A stretch of 64,000 nt of DNA from AC-32 sp963736055 (GTDB lineage Bacteria; Actinomycetota; Thermoleophilia; Gaiellales; Gaiellaceae), in the NCBI GenBank assembly GCA_963736055.1, contig CAVTNM010000009.1:62001-126000 (forward strand), written 5' to 3'. The position numbers and the translations under genes are program-made. Under the pieces are notes generated by a model. The model made no database searches. It was not told the origin of the DNA and saw only the letters and a program-made list of their open reading frames with translations. Positions 15,660 through 23,912 of the stretch are shown here, piece by piece (within the stretch, counting starts at the first letter, position 1; every line of letters begins with the position of its first letter).

Positions 15660-15863
15660 ATGGCTTTAGGAGACGAAATCGATGAGATCTTCCGGCGCGA
15701 GGTGAAGTCGCTGCCGGCGTACGAGAAGGCACAGGCTGCGGGTGGGTCAGGAGTTGCACCACCGGTGGAAGAGATGAATCATCTCCTGATGGGGCTGGTT
15801 ATCGCCGTCCAGCGTTCATTCCATCTGCTCGCCAACCGGGTCGAAGACATCGAGAACGGCTAG
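15660..15863 (+). CDS. Small hypothetical protein
   Basis: A 67-residue acidic protein (MALGDEIDEIFRREV...; a short hydrophobic stretch HLLMGLVIAVQRSFHLLANR near the C-terminus). I do not recognise a family. A GGGAG Shine-Dalgarno lies 6 nt before the ATG and a possible -10 box (TAGTGT) is 25 nt upstream. It may be co-transcribed with the next small coiled-coil gene, 27 bp downstream. Confidence 0.6.
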   Translation: MALGDEIDEIFRREVKSLPAYEKAQAAGGSGVAPPVEEMNHLLMGLVIAVQRSFHLLANRVEDIENG

Positions 15864-15890
15864 CGCTGGGGTAAAGTCGGTCCCGCCGTC

Positions 15891-16097
15891 ATGGCTGCCG
15901 AAAGCAGCGAGAGCGAAGTCCTTGCTCAGGAGCTGGATAGTCTGGGGCAAAAGGTCCAGGCTCTCGACACGCGCATGGCCGAGCTCGAGAGGATCATCGA
16001 AGGCCTGGAGACGGCCGCTCTGACCACAGCCCGGGCCTTGGAGGAGGTCTCCTCGCACTGGGACTCGGTGTATAGAGCGATGCGCAGAGCAGAGTGA
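15891..16097 (+). CDS. Small coiled-coil protein
   Basis: A 68-residue protein with a heptad-like helix through most of its length (LAQELDSLGQKVQALDTRMAELERIIEGLE). It may oligomerise, possibly with the product of the preceding gene; there is no recognised domain. The Shine-Dalgarno is weak. Function unknown. Confidence 0.55.
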   Translation: MAAESSESEVLAQELDSLGQKVQALDTRMAELERIIEGLETAALTTARALEEVSSHWDSVYRAMRRAE

Positions 16098-16100
16098 GGC

Positions 16101-16183
16101 CAATCCGTCGACTCGAGCAAGGCGAGCGCGAGGCTTCAGAGCTCACGAACGAGCGTCCGGTCACGATCGTCGTCGAGCAGTAG
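16101..16183 (+). pseudogene. Possible remnant of a dtd 3' end
   Basis: In one frame the bases ending at the TAG at 16181-16183 read GEREASELTNERPVTIVVEQ. This matches the last 20 residues of the nearby dtd product (GARMAVELVNDGPVTIVLEL) at 11 of 20 positions and ends at the same point. No upstream dtd sequence remains in frame. It could be debris from a second, lost dtd copy; chance similarity is not excluded. Confidence 0.4.
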
Positions 16184-16814
16184 ATCCCGATCCTCCGGAG
16201 CAGCCTCTTGGGACATCTCTTGCGGAAACAGCCCTTGACGAAGGCATGGCCGCCGCACAGGATCTAGGTGGGACTTGTTCGCGGGGGCGGACGAGGAAGT
16301 GGGAGATGGTGCGAGTCGTGAGAGGGATGGTCTGGGTCGCCGACCCCGTCAGCCGGGGCGTGAGGGCAGCGTGACTCCTGGTCTCGTGACCTGGACGGTA
16401 TGGCTGTGCGCCGGGGTGTCGCCGTTTTGGCCGTGGACGATCACCGGCCGCTACACGGGTAGCCCCGCCGTCAGGGTCGCGAAACGCGTCTATGCCTGGG
16501 CCAACCGGTAGCTCCCACGCGTCGTCGGCTTTAAGGACTCGCTGCCCACACCTTTGCGACGTGTCGAGATCTGGCGAGGATGCGCCGGATGCCGAAACTG
16601 CCCGATTTCCTGGACTTTCGCGGGGCGCGCACGGCCGCGCGGTCGCGCATATCTCGTGGGGGCGGTCGGCACTACGGCGCTGACCGTCCCTCTGCGCTAA
16701 GCCTGCCCCGCGGTTGTGCCGATACTAGGGCCGGAGTCGGGGTCAAACGGCTTCTCTCCCTCAGCCGAGGGCGTCGGCTTGGCCGTAGAGCCTTGGTGCC
16801 CTACCCCGGCTCCA
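16184..16814. other. Gene-poor stretch, about 630 bp
   Basis: No convincing gene. A 78-codon frame at 16275-16511 has no family signature, no good Shine-Dalgarno and ordinary background composition. No tRNA, terminator or repeat was recognised. Together with the dtd-like remnant just upstream it may be decayed sequence. Confidence 0.5.
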
Positions 16815-18782
16815 CTACGTCTCCAGCTGCTCGAGGGCCAGCTCGGGCGGCAACGGTCTCGCGTGAACGAGAACGAGCGTCGTGGTGGGGCGCGTGAGGG
16901 CGACGTAGAGCTCGCGTAGCCCCTGCCCTTCGATCGCCTCCTCGACGATCAACGCCGGCTCGACGACGATCACGTGGTCGAACTCCATGCCCTTCGCCTG
17001 GCGCGGTGTCAGCATCGGAAGCCGCGACTCGTCGAAGAGCGAGGCCGCGATTCCGTCGCCGCCGGTCTGGAGCGAGGCGGGCGCGATCACGGCCAGCAGG
17101 CCTTCCTCGCCGGCCAGGCGCGCGGCCTCTTCGTACGCTGCTACGAGCGGCGGGTCTGAATGGACGACGCGCGGCGGCTCGGCTCCGACCCGGTACGCGA
17201 GCGGTGGCTCGAGCTGGGGCGCGATCCACTGGAGCAACGGGAGGGAGAGCGCCATGATCTCGCGCGGCACCCGGTAGGCGTGGCGCAGCTCCTCGACCTG
17301 CGCGCGCTCGCCGTCGCGGAGGTGGGGGAGGAGCTCGTCCCAGCGGCCGTACGCGATCGGGCCCGTGGCCTGTGCGATGTCGCCGAGCACTGTGAACGAG
17401 CCAGCCGACCGCCGGGACACCATCCGCAGCTGCATCGGCGTCAGGTCCTGAGCCTCGTCCACGATCACGTGGCCGTACTGGATGGGCGTGCCGTGGAGGA
17501 CCGCACGCGCCTCGTCGAGGAGCGGCAGGTCGGCGTCGCTCCAGCCTCCGCGCCCGCGTCGGAGCAGCGCCTGCTCGTCCCCATCGAGGACGCCATCCGC
17601 TGCGGCCGCGAGGTCGTCGCGCGAGCCGAGCAGGCGGCGGACCACCTGCTCCGGCTTCGGGGCCGGCCAGGAGCGGTCGAGGAACCGCGTCAGGCGTCCG
17701 TCCCGGCGCAGGGCGCGCTCGACCTCGTCGAAGGCTCGAAACGCCTGGCCTCCGAGACGCGCTCCGTAGTCCTCGTAGAAGCGCCGCAGGACGTTCATCC
17801 GGAACCGCTCCCGCGCGGCGGCGGAGTACCCGAGCTCGGCCCGCGCCTCGTCGAGCAGCTCGCCGACCTCGTCGGCCTCGACGCCCACGAACCGGCCCTC
17901 CAGGCGGACGACGAGCTCCTGCGGGTCGCCCTCGGATCCTTGCTCGGCCGCCCGTCGCACGACCTCGCCGATCCGGACGTCCGCCTTCAGCCGCTGCACG
18001 TCGAGCGGGTCTGCGCGCGTCACCTCGGCCCCCTCGACCAGCTCGGCCACGGCGCGCTGGTCGACGCTGTCCTCGCCGAGCGTCGGCAGTACGTGCGACA
18101 CGTACTCCATGAACGCCGGGTTCGGGCCGACGACGAGCACGCGGCGCAGGTCACTGCGATGCGCGTAGAGCAGAAACGACGCGCGGTGCAGGCCGACCGC
18201 CGTCTTGCCGGTCCCCGGCCCGCCCTGGATGACGAGCGGCGGCTCCGGACCGCGCGCGATCAGGCTGTACTGGTCGGCCTGGATCGTGGCCACGATGTCG
18301 CGCATGCGGGCGTCGCGGGTGCGCTCGAGCTCTTCCAGCAGGAAGTCGTCGACCGCGGCCGCGTCGGCGAGCGAGCCGTCCAGGGCCTCGTCGCTGATCT
18401 CGACGAGTGTCCGCCCTCGCGTCCGGAAGCGGCGCCGGAGCGTGACGCCGTGGGGCGCGGCCGGCGTGGCCGTGTAGAAGGGCCGGGCCGCCGGGGCCTG
18501 CCAGTTCACCACGAGCGCGCGCCGGGCGTCGTCGTGAACCCAGCGGCGTCCGACGTAGAGCGAGTCGGTGGCGCCCTCGGCATCGATGCGGCCGAAGCAG
18601 AGCCCACGCTCCGCGTCGGCGAGCGTCTGCAGGCGGCCAGTCGCCCAGCTCTCGATCGCCTCCTGCGCGACCTCGGTGGCGCCTCCCTCAGCGGCCTGAA
18701 GCAGCGCCTCGCGCATGCGGGCAAGACACTCGTACGCCTCGTCCAGGTACGCCTGCTCGGCGGGGAGATCGGGGTGCGCCAT
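16815..18782 (-). CDS. helD: HelD-type RNA polymerase-recycling UvrD-like helicase
   Basis: A 655-residue superfamily 1 ATPase. Near residues 60-110 it has the HelD pattern GLCFGRIDAEG, SLYVGRRWV and VVNWQAPAARPFY. Walker A is QGGPGTGKTAVGLHRASFL (near 185), Walker B is VIVDEAQDLTPMQLRM (near 445), and the C-terminal helicase motifs are AKGMEFDHVIVVEP and LYVALTRPTTTLVL. HelD proteins strip or rescue stalled RNA polymerase, and some confer rifampicin tolerance in Actinobacteria. It is somewhat shorter than the mycobacterial type. It diverges from padR. Confidence 0.88.
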   Translation of the reverse strand: MAHPDLPAEQAYLDEAYECLARMREALLQAAEGGATEVAQEAIESWATGRLQTLADAERGLCFGRIDAEGATDSLYVGRRWVHDDARRALVVNWQAPAARPFYTATPAAPHGVTLRRRFRTRGRTLVEISDEALDGSLADAAAVDDFLLEELERTRDARMRDIVATIQADQYSLIARGPEPPLVIQGGPGTGKTAVGLHRASFLLYAHRSDLRRVLVVGPNPAFMEYVSHVLPTLGEDSVDQRAVAELVEGAEVTRADPLDVQRLKADVRIGEVVRRAAEQGSEGDPQELVVRLEGRFVGVEADEVGELLDEARAELGYSAAARERFRMNVLRRFYEDYGARLGGQAFRAFDEVERALRRDGRLTRFLDRSWPAPKPEQVVRRLLGSRDDLAAAADGVLDGDEQALLRRGRGGWSDADLPLLDEARAVLHGTPIQYGHVIVDEAQDLTPMQLRMVSRRSAGSFTVLGDIAQATGPIAYGRWDELLPHLRDGERAQVEELRHAYRVPREIMALSLPLLQWIAPQLEPPLAYRVGAEPPRVVHSDPPLVAAYEEAARLAGEEGLLAVIAPASLQTGGDGIAASLFDESRLPMLTPRQAKGMEFDHVIVVEPALIVEEAIEGQGLRELYVALTRPTTTLVLVHARPLPPELALEQLET

Positions 18783-18833
18783 CCCGCGCCCAGCCTACGC
18801 GCGCGCCCTTCTCGGCAGGCGCGCTAACGTTTC

Positions 18834-18855
18834 ACATATGTCTTTTACCTATACT
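18834..18855 (+). promoter_or_regulatory. padR promoter with ACATATGT palindrome
   Basis: TATACT at 18850-18855 ends 7 nt before the ATG at 18863, giving a nearly leaderless transcript. The palindrome ACATATGT (18834-18841) lies in the -35/spacer region. PadR proteins bind ATGT/ACAT-type sites, so it may be an autoregulatory operator. Binding is inferred. Confidence 0.6.
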
Positions 18856-18862
18856 GGCCGGC

Positions 18863-19255
18863 ATGAGACACCGATCGCACCCGCGCTCCCGCAGCCGCCG
18901 GCTAGTCCGGCCGGGCCACTGGGACGTGCGCGCGCGCGTCGAGCGCTACGTCGAGCCGTCGCTCCTGCTGCTTCTGCGCGAGCGGCCGCTGCACGGCTAC
19001 GAGCTCCTCGAGCGAATCCCGGAGCTCGGGGTGGAGGGCCGCGTCGACATCGGCAACCTCTACCGCCTGCTGCGTGCGCTCGAGGAGGAAGGGCTTGTCC
19101 GCTCCGAGTGGAGCGCCGACCTGCCCGGGCCGGCGAAGCGCACCTACGAGCTGACCGCCGAGGGCCACCGGCTGCTCGACCGCTGGGCCGAGGCGCTGCG
19201 GCGAGCGCAGGGAACGATCGACGGGTTTCTCGATAGATACGAGGAAGGGAGGTGA
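18863..19255 (+). CDS. PadR-family transcriptional regulator
   Basis: A 130-residue winged-helix regulator. The core is YVEPSLLLLLRERPLHGYELLERI, then DIGNLYRLLRALEEEGLVRSEW, and GPAKRTYELTAEGHRLLDRW, the classic PadR wing. A basic N-terminal tail (MRHRSHPRSRSRR) precedes it. The ligand and targets are unknown; local autoregulation is likely. The next gene, 7 bp downstream with its own Shine-Dalgarno, is a small partner often found beside such regulators. Confidence 0.9.
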   Translation: MRHRSHPRSRSRRLVRPGHWDVRARVERYVEPSLLLLLRERPLHGYELLERIPELGVEGRVDIGNLYRLLRALEEEGLVRSEWSADLPGPAKRTYELTAEGHRLLDRWAEALRRAQGTIDGFLDRYEEGR

Positions 19256-19262
19256 ACTGAAC

Positions 19263-19451
19263 ATGCACCGACACGGACATTTCCGCGGACGCCCAGGCTT
19301 CCGCGGGCACAGGCGCTTCCCGAGCCGCGAAGAGTGGCTTCGCCGGCTGGAGGAGCACCAGCGCGACCTCGAGCAGGAGATCGCCGACGTCGCCGACGTG
19401 ATCCGTCATCTGCGGGGCGGGGACCCGCCCGCGGAGACGGGGACTGTCTAG
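19263..19451 (+). CDS. Small histidine/arginine-rich helical protein beside padR
   Basis: A 62-residue protein with a His/Arg/Phe-rich N-terminus (MHRHGHFRGRPGFRGHRRF) and a charged helix (EEWLRRLEEHQRDLEQEIADVADVIRHL). A strong GGAGGTGA Shine-Dalgarno precedes the ATG. The N-terminal histidines could bind metal. It probably shares the padR transcript, which ends at the terminator at 19459-19482. Function unknown. Confidence 0.75.
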   Translation: MHRHGHFRGRPGFRGHRRFPSREEWLRRLEEHQRDLEQEIADVADVIRHLRGGDPPAETGTV

Positions 19452-19458
19452 GGGTTTG

Positions 19459-19482
19459 GGCCCCGCTTCGGCGGGGCCTTTT
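19459..19482 (+). terminator. Rho-independent terminator after the padR operon
   Basis: GGCCCCGC-TTCG-GCGGGGCC, an 8-bp stem with a stable TTCG loop followed by TTTT, lies 8 bp after the stop of the small gene. Confidence 0.92.
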
Positions 19483-19498
19483 GCCCGCTCTCGCTTGC

Positions 19499-19504
19499 TA
19501 TCCT
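19499..19504 (+). promoter_or_regulatory. Candidate -10 box of the rimP-nusA-infB operon
   Basis: TATCCT sits just after the padR terminator; transcription from it would start near 19511, immediately before the attenuator-like structure. No good -35 is seen. Confidence 0.45.
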
Positions 19505-19515
19505 TGGCCTCACCA

Positions 19516-19560
19516 CATTTCACCAGTTGGGCTGAAATGGGCGCGTCGCGCCCATTTTTT
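19516..19560 (+). terminator. Attenuator-like terminator upstream of rimP
   Basis: AAATGGGCGC (19535-19544) and GCGCCCATTT (19548-19557), with a 3-nt loop and a run of six Ts from 19555, form a strong terminator. An earlier segment CATTTCA (19516-19522) can instead pair with TGAAATG (19533-19539), which would use up the first arm of the terminator. No gene lies between this and the previous terminator, so its purpose is probably to gate read-through into rimP-nusA. Confidence 0.65.
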
Positions 19561-19563
19561 ATG

Positions 19564-19639
19564 AATCCCGTGCCTGACTTCAGTCTGGCTCGGGCGAGCA
19601 ATCCAATCCCGTGCCTGACTTCAGTCTGGCTCGGGCGAG
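19564..19639 (+). repeat. 35-bp direct repeat in tandem before rimP
   Basis: Two identical 35-bp copies (19564-19598 and 19605-19639) begin AATCCCGTGCCTGACTTCAG and are separated by 6 bp (period 41). Each contains the imperfect hairpin GCCTGACT-TC-AGTCTGGC and a CTCG-GG-CGAG hairpin. They lie in the rimP leader, between the attenuator and the Shine-Dalgarno. Confidence 0.9.
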
Positions 19640-19661
19640 ATTTTCGAGGAGGCAAGTAGGG

Positions 19662-20099
19662 ATGGCGAGCGTGCACGACAGAGAGCGAGTGCTGGAGCGC
19701 GAGATCAGCGGCAAGGTCGAAGAGGCCCTGCCGGGGGTCGAAGTGCTCGCAGTCGAGCTCACCGGCCCGGAGCGCTTCACGGTCTACGTCGACCGCGAGG
19801 GAGAGGCCGTGGACCTGGCGCTCTGCGAGCGGGTCACGCGGCTGCTCTCGGACTACCTGCGCGAGTACGGCATCGACGTCTCCTCGCCCGGTCCCGAGCG
19901 CCCCCTGCGGAAGCCGGAGCACTTCCAGCGCGCTCTCGGGCGCCACGTCAAGCTGAAGACCGCGGAGCGCGCGAAGCTTCGGGGCGAGGTCAAGCGCGCG
20001 GACGAGAGCACCGTCACCCTGGCCGCCGACAGCGGTGAAGTCGTCATCCCGTACGAGCAGATCGTCCGGGGCAATCTGATCTACGAGAGGGAACAATGA
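19662..20099 (+). CDS. rimP: Ribosome maturation factor
   Basis: A 145-residue 30S assembly factor. The N-terminal domain has LEREISGKVEEALPGVEVLAVEL and the strongly conserved ISSPGPERPL-type motif (VSSPGPERPLRKPEHFQRALG). An SH3-like C-terminal domain follows (GEVKRADESTVTL, IPYEQIVRGNLI). The ATG at 19662 has GAGGAGG 9 nt upstream. The stop overlaps nusA by 4 bp. rimP-nusA-ylxR-infB is a classic translation/transcription operon. Confidence 0.95.
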   Translation: MASVHDRERVLEREISGKVEEALPGVEVLAVELTGPERFTVYVDREGEAVDLALCERVTRLLSDYLREYGIDVSSPGPERPLRKPEHFQRALGRHVKLKTAERAKLRGEVKRADESTVTLAADSGEVVIPYEQIVRGNLIYEREQ

Positions 20100-21599
20100 G
20101 CCGCGAGATCATCGAGCTCGTTCACGAGCTCGAGCGCGATAGAGGAATCGAGGGCGACACTCTGATCGAGGCGCTCGAGGACGCTTTGCTGGCCGCGTAC
20201 AAGAAGACGCCGGGCGCGTCGCGCCACGCCGTCGTCGAGCTCGACCGCCAGGAGGGCGACTTCCGCGTTTTCTCGATCGAGCTGCCGCCGGACATCGAGG
20301 AGCGCCTGCTCGAGGAGGCTCGCGAGCGCGTGCTCACCGAGCTCGAGGCCGCCGAGGTGGAGAACGGCGAGCGCTCGCATGTGCTCGTCACGGACGAGGA
20401 CCTGGACATCGACTGGTCCGACATCCCCGAGGAGCAGGTCAAGCGCGCGGACGTGACGCCGGAGAACTTCGGCCGGATCGCCGCGCAGACCGCGAAGCAG
20501 GTGATCACGCAGCGCATCCGCGAGGCCGAGCGCCAGATCATGTACGACGAGTACGTCGACCGGGTGACCGAGGTCGTGACCGGGATCGTCCAGCAGGCCG
20601 GCGACCGCAACAACGTCCTCGTCGACCTCGGCAAGGTCGAGGCGCTCCTGCCGCGCTCCGAGCAGGTCGACGGCGAGCGCTACGAGCAGGGCTCGCGCAT
20701 CAAGGCCGTCATCACGGAGGTCCGGTCGGGCACGAAGGGCCCGCAGGTGATCCTCTCGCGCCGCGATCCGGAGCTGATCCGCACGCTCTTCGAGCTCGAA
20801 GTGCCGGAGATCGCCGACGGCCTGGTCGAGATCCGCGCCGTCGCGCGCGAGCCGGGATACCGCTCGAAGATCGCCGTCGAGTCGCACGCCCAGGGCGTCG
20901 ACCCGGTCGGCGCGTGCGTGGGCCCGCGCGGCTCGCGCGTCCGCATGGTCGTCTCCGAGCTGCGCGGCGAGAAGATCGACATCATCCCGTGGAACCCGGA
21001 GCCGGCCCGCTTCGTGGCCAAGGCCCTCTCGCCCGCCCGGGTGCGCGAGGTCTACCTGGACGATGAAGGCAAGGAGGCGACGATCGTCACGCCGGACGAC
21101 CAGCTCGCGCTCGCGATCGGCAAGGAGGGCATGAACGCCCGCCTGGCCGCCCGCCTGACCGGCTGGAAGATCGACATCAAGTCCGACACCGAGTTCGCGA
21201 CGGAGGAGGCCGACGCCGCCTACGCGGGCGAGGGCGACGGCGAAGGCGAGTTCACCGGCCGCTGCTCGGCGGTGCTCTCGACCGGCAAGCGCTGCCCGAA
21301 CGCGGCCCTGCCCGGCTCTCGCTACTGCGGCGTTCCCGCCCACCAGGAGCTCGCCCGGCTGGAGGCCGCCGGCCAGCTGCCGGCACAGCCCGAGCCCGTC
21401 GCCGACGAGGCCGAGGAAGCGCAGCCGGAGGCGGAGGAGCCCGCGGCAGAGGAGGTCGTGGCAGAGGAGGTCGCGGCCGAAGAGCCGGAGCCCGAGGAGG
21501 CGGGAGGTCGTCGAGGAGCCGGTCGCGGAAGCTCCGGCGGAGCCAGTGCCTGCCGACGCTCCGGTCGACGAGCCGCAGGAGGACGAGACCGCTGCGTGA
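20096..21599 (+). CDS. nusA: Transcription termination/antitermination factor NusA (frameshift near the 3' end)
   Basis: The N-terminal RNA polymerase-binding domain, S1 domain (VLVDLGKVEALLPRSEQ), KH1 (GACVGPRGSRVRMVVSEL) and KH2 (QLALAIGKEGMNARLAARL) are all present. A C-terminal extension has a Cys/His cluster (GRCSAVLSTGKRC, RYCGVPAHQ near residues 390-415) and then a Glu/Pro/Ala-rich acidic tail. At 21502-21504 one extra G shifts the frame out of the acidic tail; the corrected frame (VVEEPVAEAPAEPV...) ends at the TGA at 21597-21599, giving 500 residues. Uncorrected, the frame runs through ylxR as a false fusion. ATG overlaps rimP by 4 bp. Confidence 0.92.
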
Positions 21600-21844
21600 C
21601 CGCTCCCGTCAGGACGTGCGCGGGCTGTGGCCGCAAGGCGCCGCAGGCCGAGCTTCTGCGCTTCGTCGCGCGCGACGGCACCCTGCTGCAGTCGTCGAAA
21701 GGCATAGGGCGCGGGGCCTACACGTGCCGCCGGCTCGCCTGCTTCGAGCGCGCGGCGGAGCGGCGCGCATTCAACCGAACGCTGAGGCAGACGGTGCGGC
21801 TCGATCCAGGGCTGGCACGGCTCTACACTGACGCCGATGGCTGA
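21596..21844 (+). CDS. ylxR: YlxR-family (DUF448) RNA-binding protein
   Basis: An 82-residue protein with the YlxR signature: RTCAGCGRKAPQAELLRFV, then GRGAYTCRRLACFERA. Family members bind RNA or RNase P and are regularly encoded between nusA and infB. The GTG at 21596 overlaps the corrected nusA stop (GTGA). The frame is continuous with the N-terminal part of nusA only because of the nusA +1 shift. Overlaps infB by 8 bp. Confidence 0.9.
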   Translation: MTAPVRTCAGCGRKAPQAELLRFVARDGTLLQSSKGIGRGAYTCRRLACFERAAERRAFNRTLRQTVRLDPGLARLYTDADG

Positions 21845-23816
21845 CCGTCCGAACAGGCCCAACCGCCCGATCCGGCCCCGTCAGGGGGCGCCGGCCGGGC
21901 GCCGCAAGCGCCGCGTCGTGATCGACACGGGCGCGGCGCGCCCGCGCCAGGACGGCAGGCAGGCTCGCGACCGCGCCGAGACGAAGCCGAAGGACAAGAC
22001 CCCGGTCGCGCCGCCCACCGGCCCGGTGACCGTCGAGTCCGGGATCACCGTCAAGGACCTCTCGCAGGCGCTCGGCGTGACGGTGCCGAAGCTGATCACG
22101 TTCCTGATGGGCCTCGGCGCGCCGAAGACGGTGACGCAGTCGCTCTCCGACGAGGAGGTCGAGCTGATCGCCGCCGACGTCGGCCGCGAGGTGCGGATCA
22201 AGCACGCCGCCGAGGAGGAGCTCGAGCCGGAGGTGTACGAGGACGAGGAGTCCGACCTCGAGGCGCGGCCGCCGGTCGTGACGATCATGGGACACGTCGA
22301 CCACGGCAAGACGACTCTGCTGGACGCGATCCGCAAGACCGCGGTGGTCGAGACCGAGGCCGGCGGGATCACGCAGCACATCGGCGCCTACCAGGTCGAC
22401 CACGACGGCCGGAAGCTCACCTTCCTCGACACGCCCGGCCACGAAGCCTTCACCGCCATGCGCGCCCGCGGCGCGAAGATCACGGACATCGCCGTTCTCG
22501 TGGTGGCGGCCGACGACGGCGTGATGCCGCAGACGCGCGAGTCGATCTCGCACGCGCGCGCGGCCGAGGTGCCGATCGTCGTCGCGATCAACAAGGTCGA
22601 CCTCCCGGACGCGAACACCGACCGCGTCCGCAACGAGTTGGCCGCCGAGGAGCTCCAGCCCGAGGAATGGGGCGGGACGACGCAGTTCGCGGAGGTCTCG
22701 GCGAAGCAGGCCGAGGGCCTGGACAACCTGCTGGAGCGAGTGCTCCTGGTCGCGGACGCCGAGCTCGAGCTCACGGCGAACCCCTCGGCCGAGGCGTCCG
22801 GCCCGATCATCGAGTCGCGCCTGGACGTCGGCCGCGGCCCGGTCGCGACGATGCTCGTCCATCGAGGCACGCTGCGCGTCGGCGACGCGATCGTGGCCGG
22901 CGACGCCTGGGGCAAGGTACGCGCGCTGCACGACTTCCACGGCGAGAAGGTCAACGACGCCACTCCGGGCGAGCCGGTCGAGATCCTCGGCTTCGACCAC
23001 CCACCGCCCGCGGGCGAGGTCGCGCGAGTGGTCGAGAACGAGCGTGCTGCCCGCCAGTTCGCGCAGGTGCGCGGCGAGCGTTTGCGCCGCGAGCAGCTGG
23101 CTCAGGGCGGCGGCGGTGGAGGCATCTCGCTGGAGACGCTCTTCTCGCAGCTACAGGAGGGCGCCGTCCAGGACCTCAACCTCGTGCTCAAGGGCGACGT
23201 CGTCGGCTCGGTCGAAGCGGCGATCTCGGAGCTGGGCAAGATCCAGCACCCCGAGGTGCGCGTGAGCGTGATCCACCAGGGCGTGGGCGGGATCACCGAG
23301 AACGACATCATGCTCGCCTCGGCCTCGAACGCGATGGTGGTCGGCTTCAACGTCCGCCCGAACGCCGAGGCGCGCTCGCTGGCCGACCGCGAGGGCGTGG
23401 AGATCCGCACCTACCGCGTGATCTACCAGCTGACCGAGGACATCGAGCAGGCGCTCGTGGGGATGCTGAAGCCGGTGCGCACGGAAGAGACGATCGGCGA
23501 GGTCGAGGTGCGGCAGCTCTTCCGCGTCTCACGCCTGGGCACGATCGCGGGCTCGTACGTCACGAACGGCATCGTCCGCCGCAACTCGAACGTGCGGGTC
23601 GTCCGCGATGGGACGGTCGTCTACGAGACGAAGATCGCGCAGCTGAAGCGCTTCAAGGACGACGTGCGCGAGGTCGAGGAGGGCTTCGAGTGCGGCATCC
23701 TGCTCGAGGGCTTCAACGACCTCAAGGAAGGCGACGTGCTCGAGGTCTACGAAACCCGCGAGATCGAGCGGACCGATCTCGACACACCGGCGCCGACCTC
23801 CACTCCCGCGGCGTGA
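21837..23816 (+). CDS. infB: Translation initiation factor IF-2
   Basis: A 659-residue GTPase that places initiator tRNA on the 30S subunit. After a short basic N-terminus and the IF2 N-domain (GITVKDLSQALGV) comes the G domain: G1 GHVDHGKTT, G3 DTPGHEAFTAMRARG, G4 NKVD. Domains II-IV follow, including VVGFNVRPNAEA and the C-terminal EVRQLF-VSRLGTIAGSYV. The long N-terminal extension of many IF-2s is absent. The last ~16 codons (ERTDLDTPAPT-TPAA plus stop) are repeated beyond the structured repeat at 23836-23909. Confidence 0.96.
   Translation: MADRPNRPNRPIRPRQGAPAGRRKRRVVIDTGAARPRQDGRQARDRAETKPKDKTPVAPPTGPVTVESGITVKDLSQALGVTVPKLITFLMGLGAPKTVTQSLSDEEVELIAADVGREVRIKHAAEEELEPEVYEDEESDLEARPPVVTIMGHVDHGKTTLLDAIRKTAVVETEAGGITQHIGAYQVDHDGRKLTFLDTPGHEAFTAMRARGAKITDIAVLVVAADDGVMPQTRESISHARAAEVPIVVAINKVDLPDANTDRVRNELAAEELQPEEWGGTTQFAEVSAKQAEGLDNLLERVLLVADAELELTANPSAEASGPIIESRLDVGRGPVATMLVHRGTLRVGDAIVAGDAWGKVRALHDFHGEKVNDATPGEPVEILGFDHPPPAGEVARVVENERAARQFAQVRGERLRREQLAQGGGGGGISLETLFSQLQEGAVQDLNLVLKGDVVGSVEAAISELGKIQHPEVRVSVIHQGVGGITENDIMLASASNAMVVGFNVRPNAEARSLADREGVEIRTYRVIYQLTEDIEQALVGMLKPVRTEETIGEVEVRQLFRVSRLGTIAGSYVTNGIVRRNSNVRVVRDGTVVYETKIAQLKRFKDDVREVEEGFECGILLEGFNDLKEGDVLEVYETREIERTDLDTPAPTSTPAA
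23764..23797 (+). repeat. Left copy of a 34-bp duplication at the infB 3' end
   Basis: Identical to 23913-23946, which lies on the other side of structured repeat C. Each copy is followed by a different DNA sequence that still encodes T-x-T-P-A-A and a stop (TGA on the left, TAG on the right), so the duplicated unit was probably about 55 bp and has since drifted at synonymous sites. Confidence 0.85.
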
Positions 23817-23835
23817 CTCTGCGCCACGCATCGGC

Positions 23836-23909
23836 GGCTCCTGAAACACCCGAATCGGGCGGACGTGGGCAAGGAGGGGGCTCACGGGGGAACCAGGGGT
23901 TCCCCCGTG
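23836..23909 (+). repeat. Structured repeat family 1, copy C
   Basis: Module 2 only: GGCTCCTGAAAC, then CAAGGAGGGGGCTCA and the perfect 12-bp stem, 3-nt loop hairpin at 23883-23909. It matches copies A (10640-10713) and B (to 11290). CTCCT at the left pairs with AGGAG before the hairpin, so the whole unit can fold into two stems. It lies 19 bp after the infB stop and is flanked by duplicated infB 3' sequence. Confidence 0.85.
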
Positions 23910-23912
23910 CTT

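Noticed and set aside
16275..16511. A 78-residue protein gene
   Set aside because: No Shine-Dalgarno, no known motif and a composition like the non-coding background.
19564..19639. A minimal CRISPR array
   Set aside because: Only two copies with a 6-bp gap, no spacer-sized unique DNA and no cas genes.
20096..21844. A NusA-YlxR fusion protein
   Set aside because: The continuous frame depends on one extra G at 21502-21504. Removing it restores a normal acidic NusA C-terminus and a GTGA-coupled ylxR start, so I treat them as two genes.
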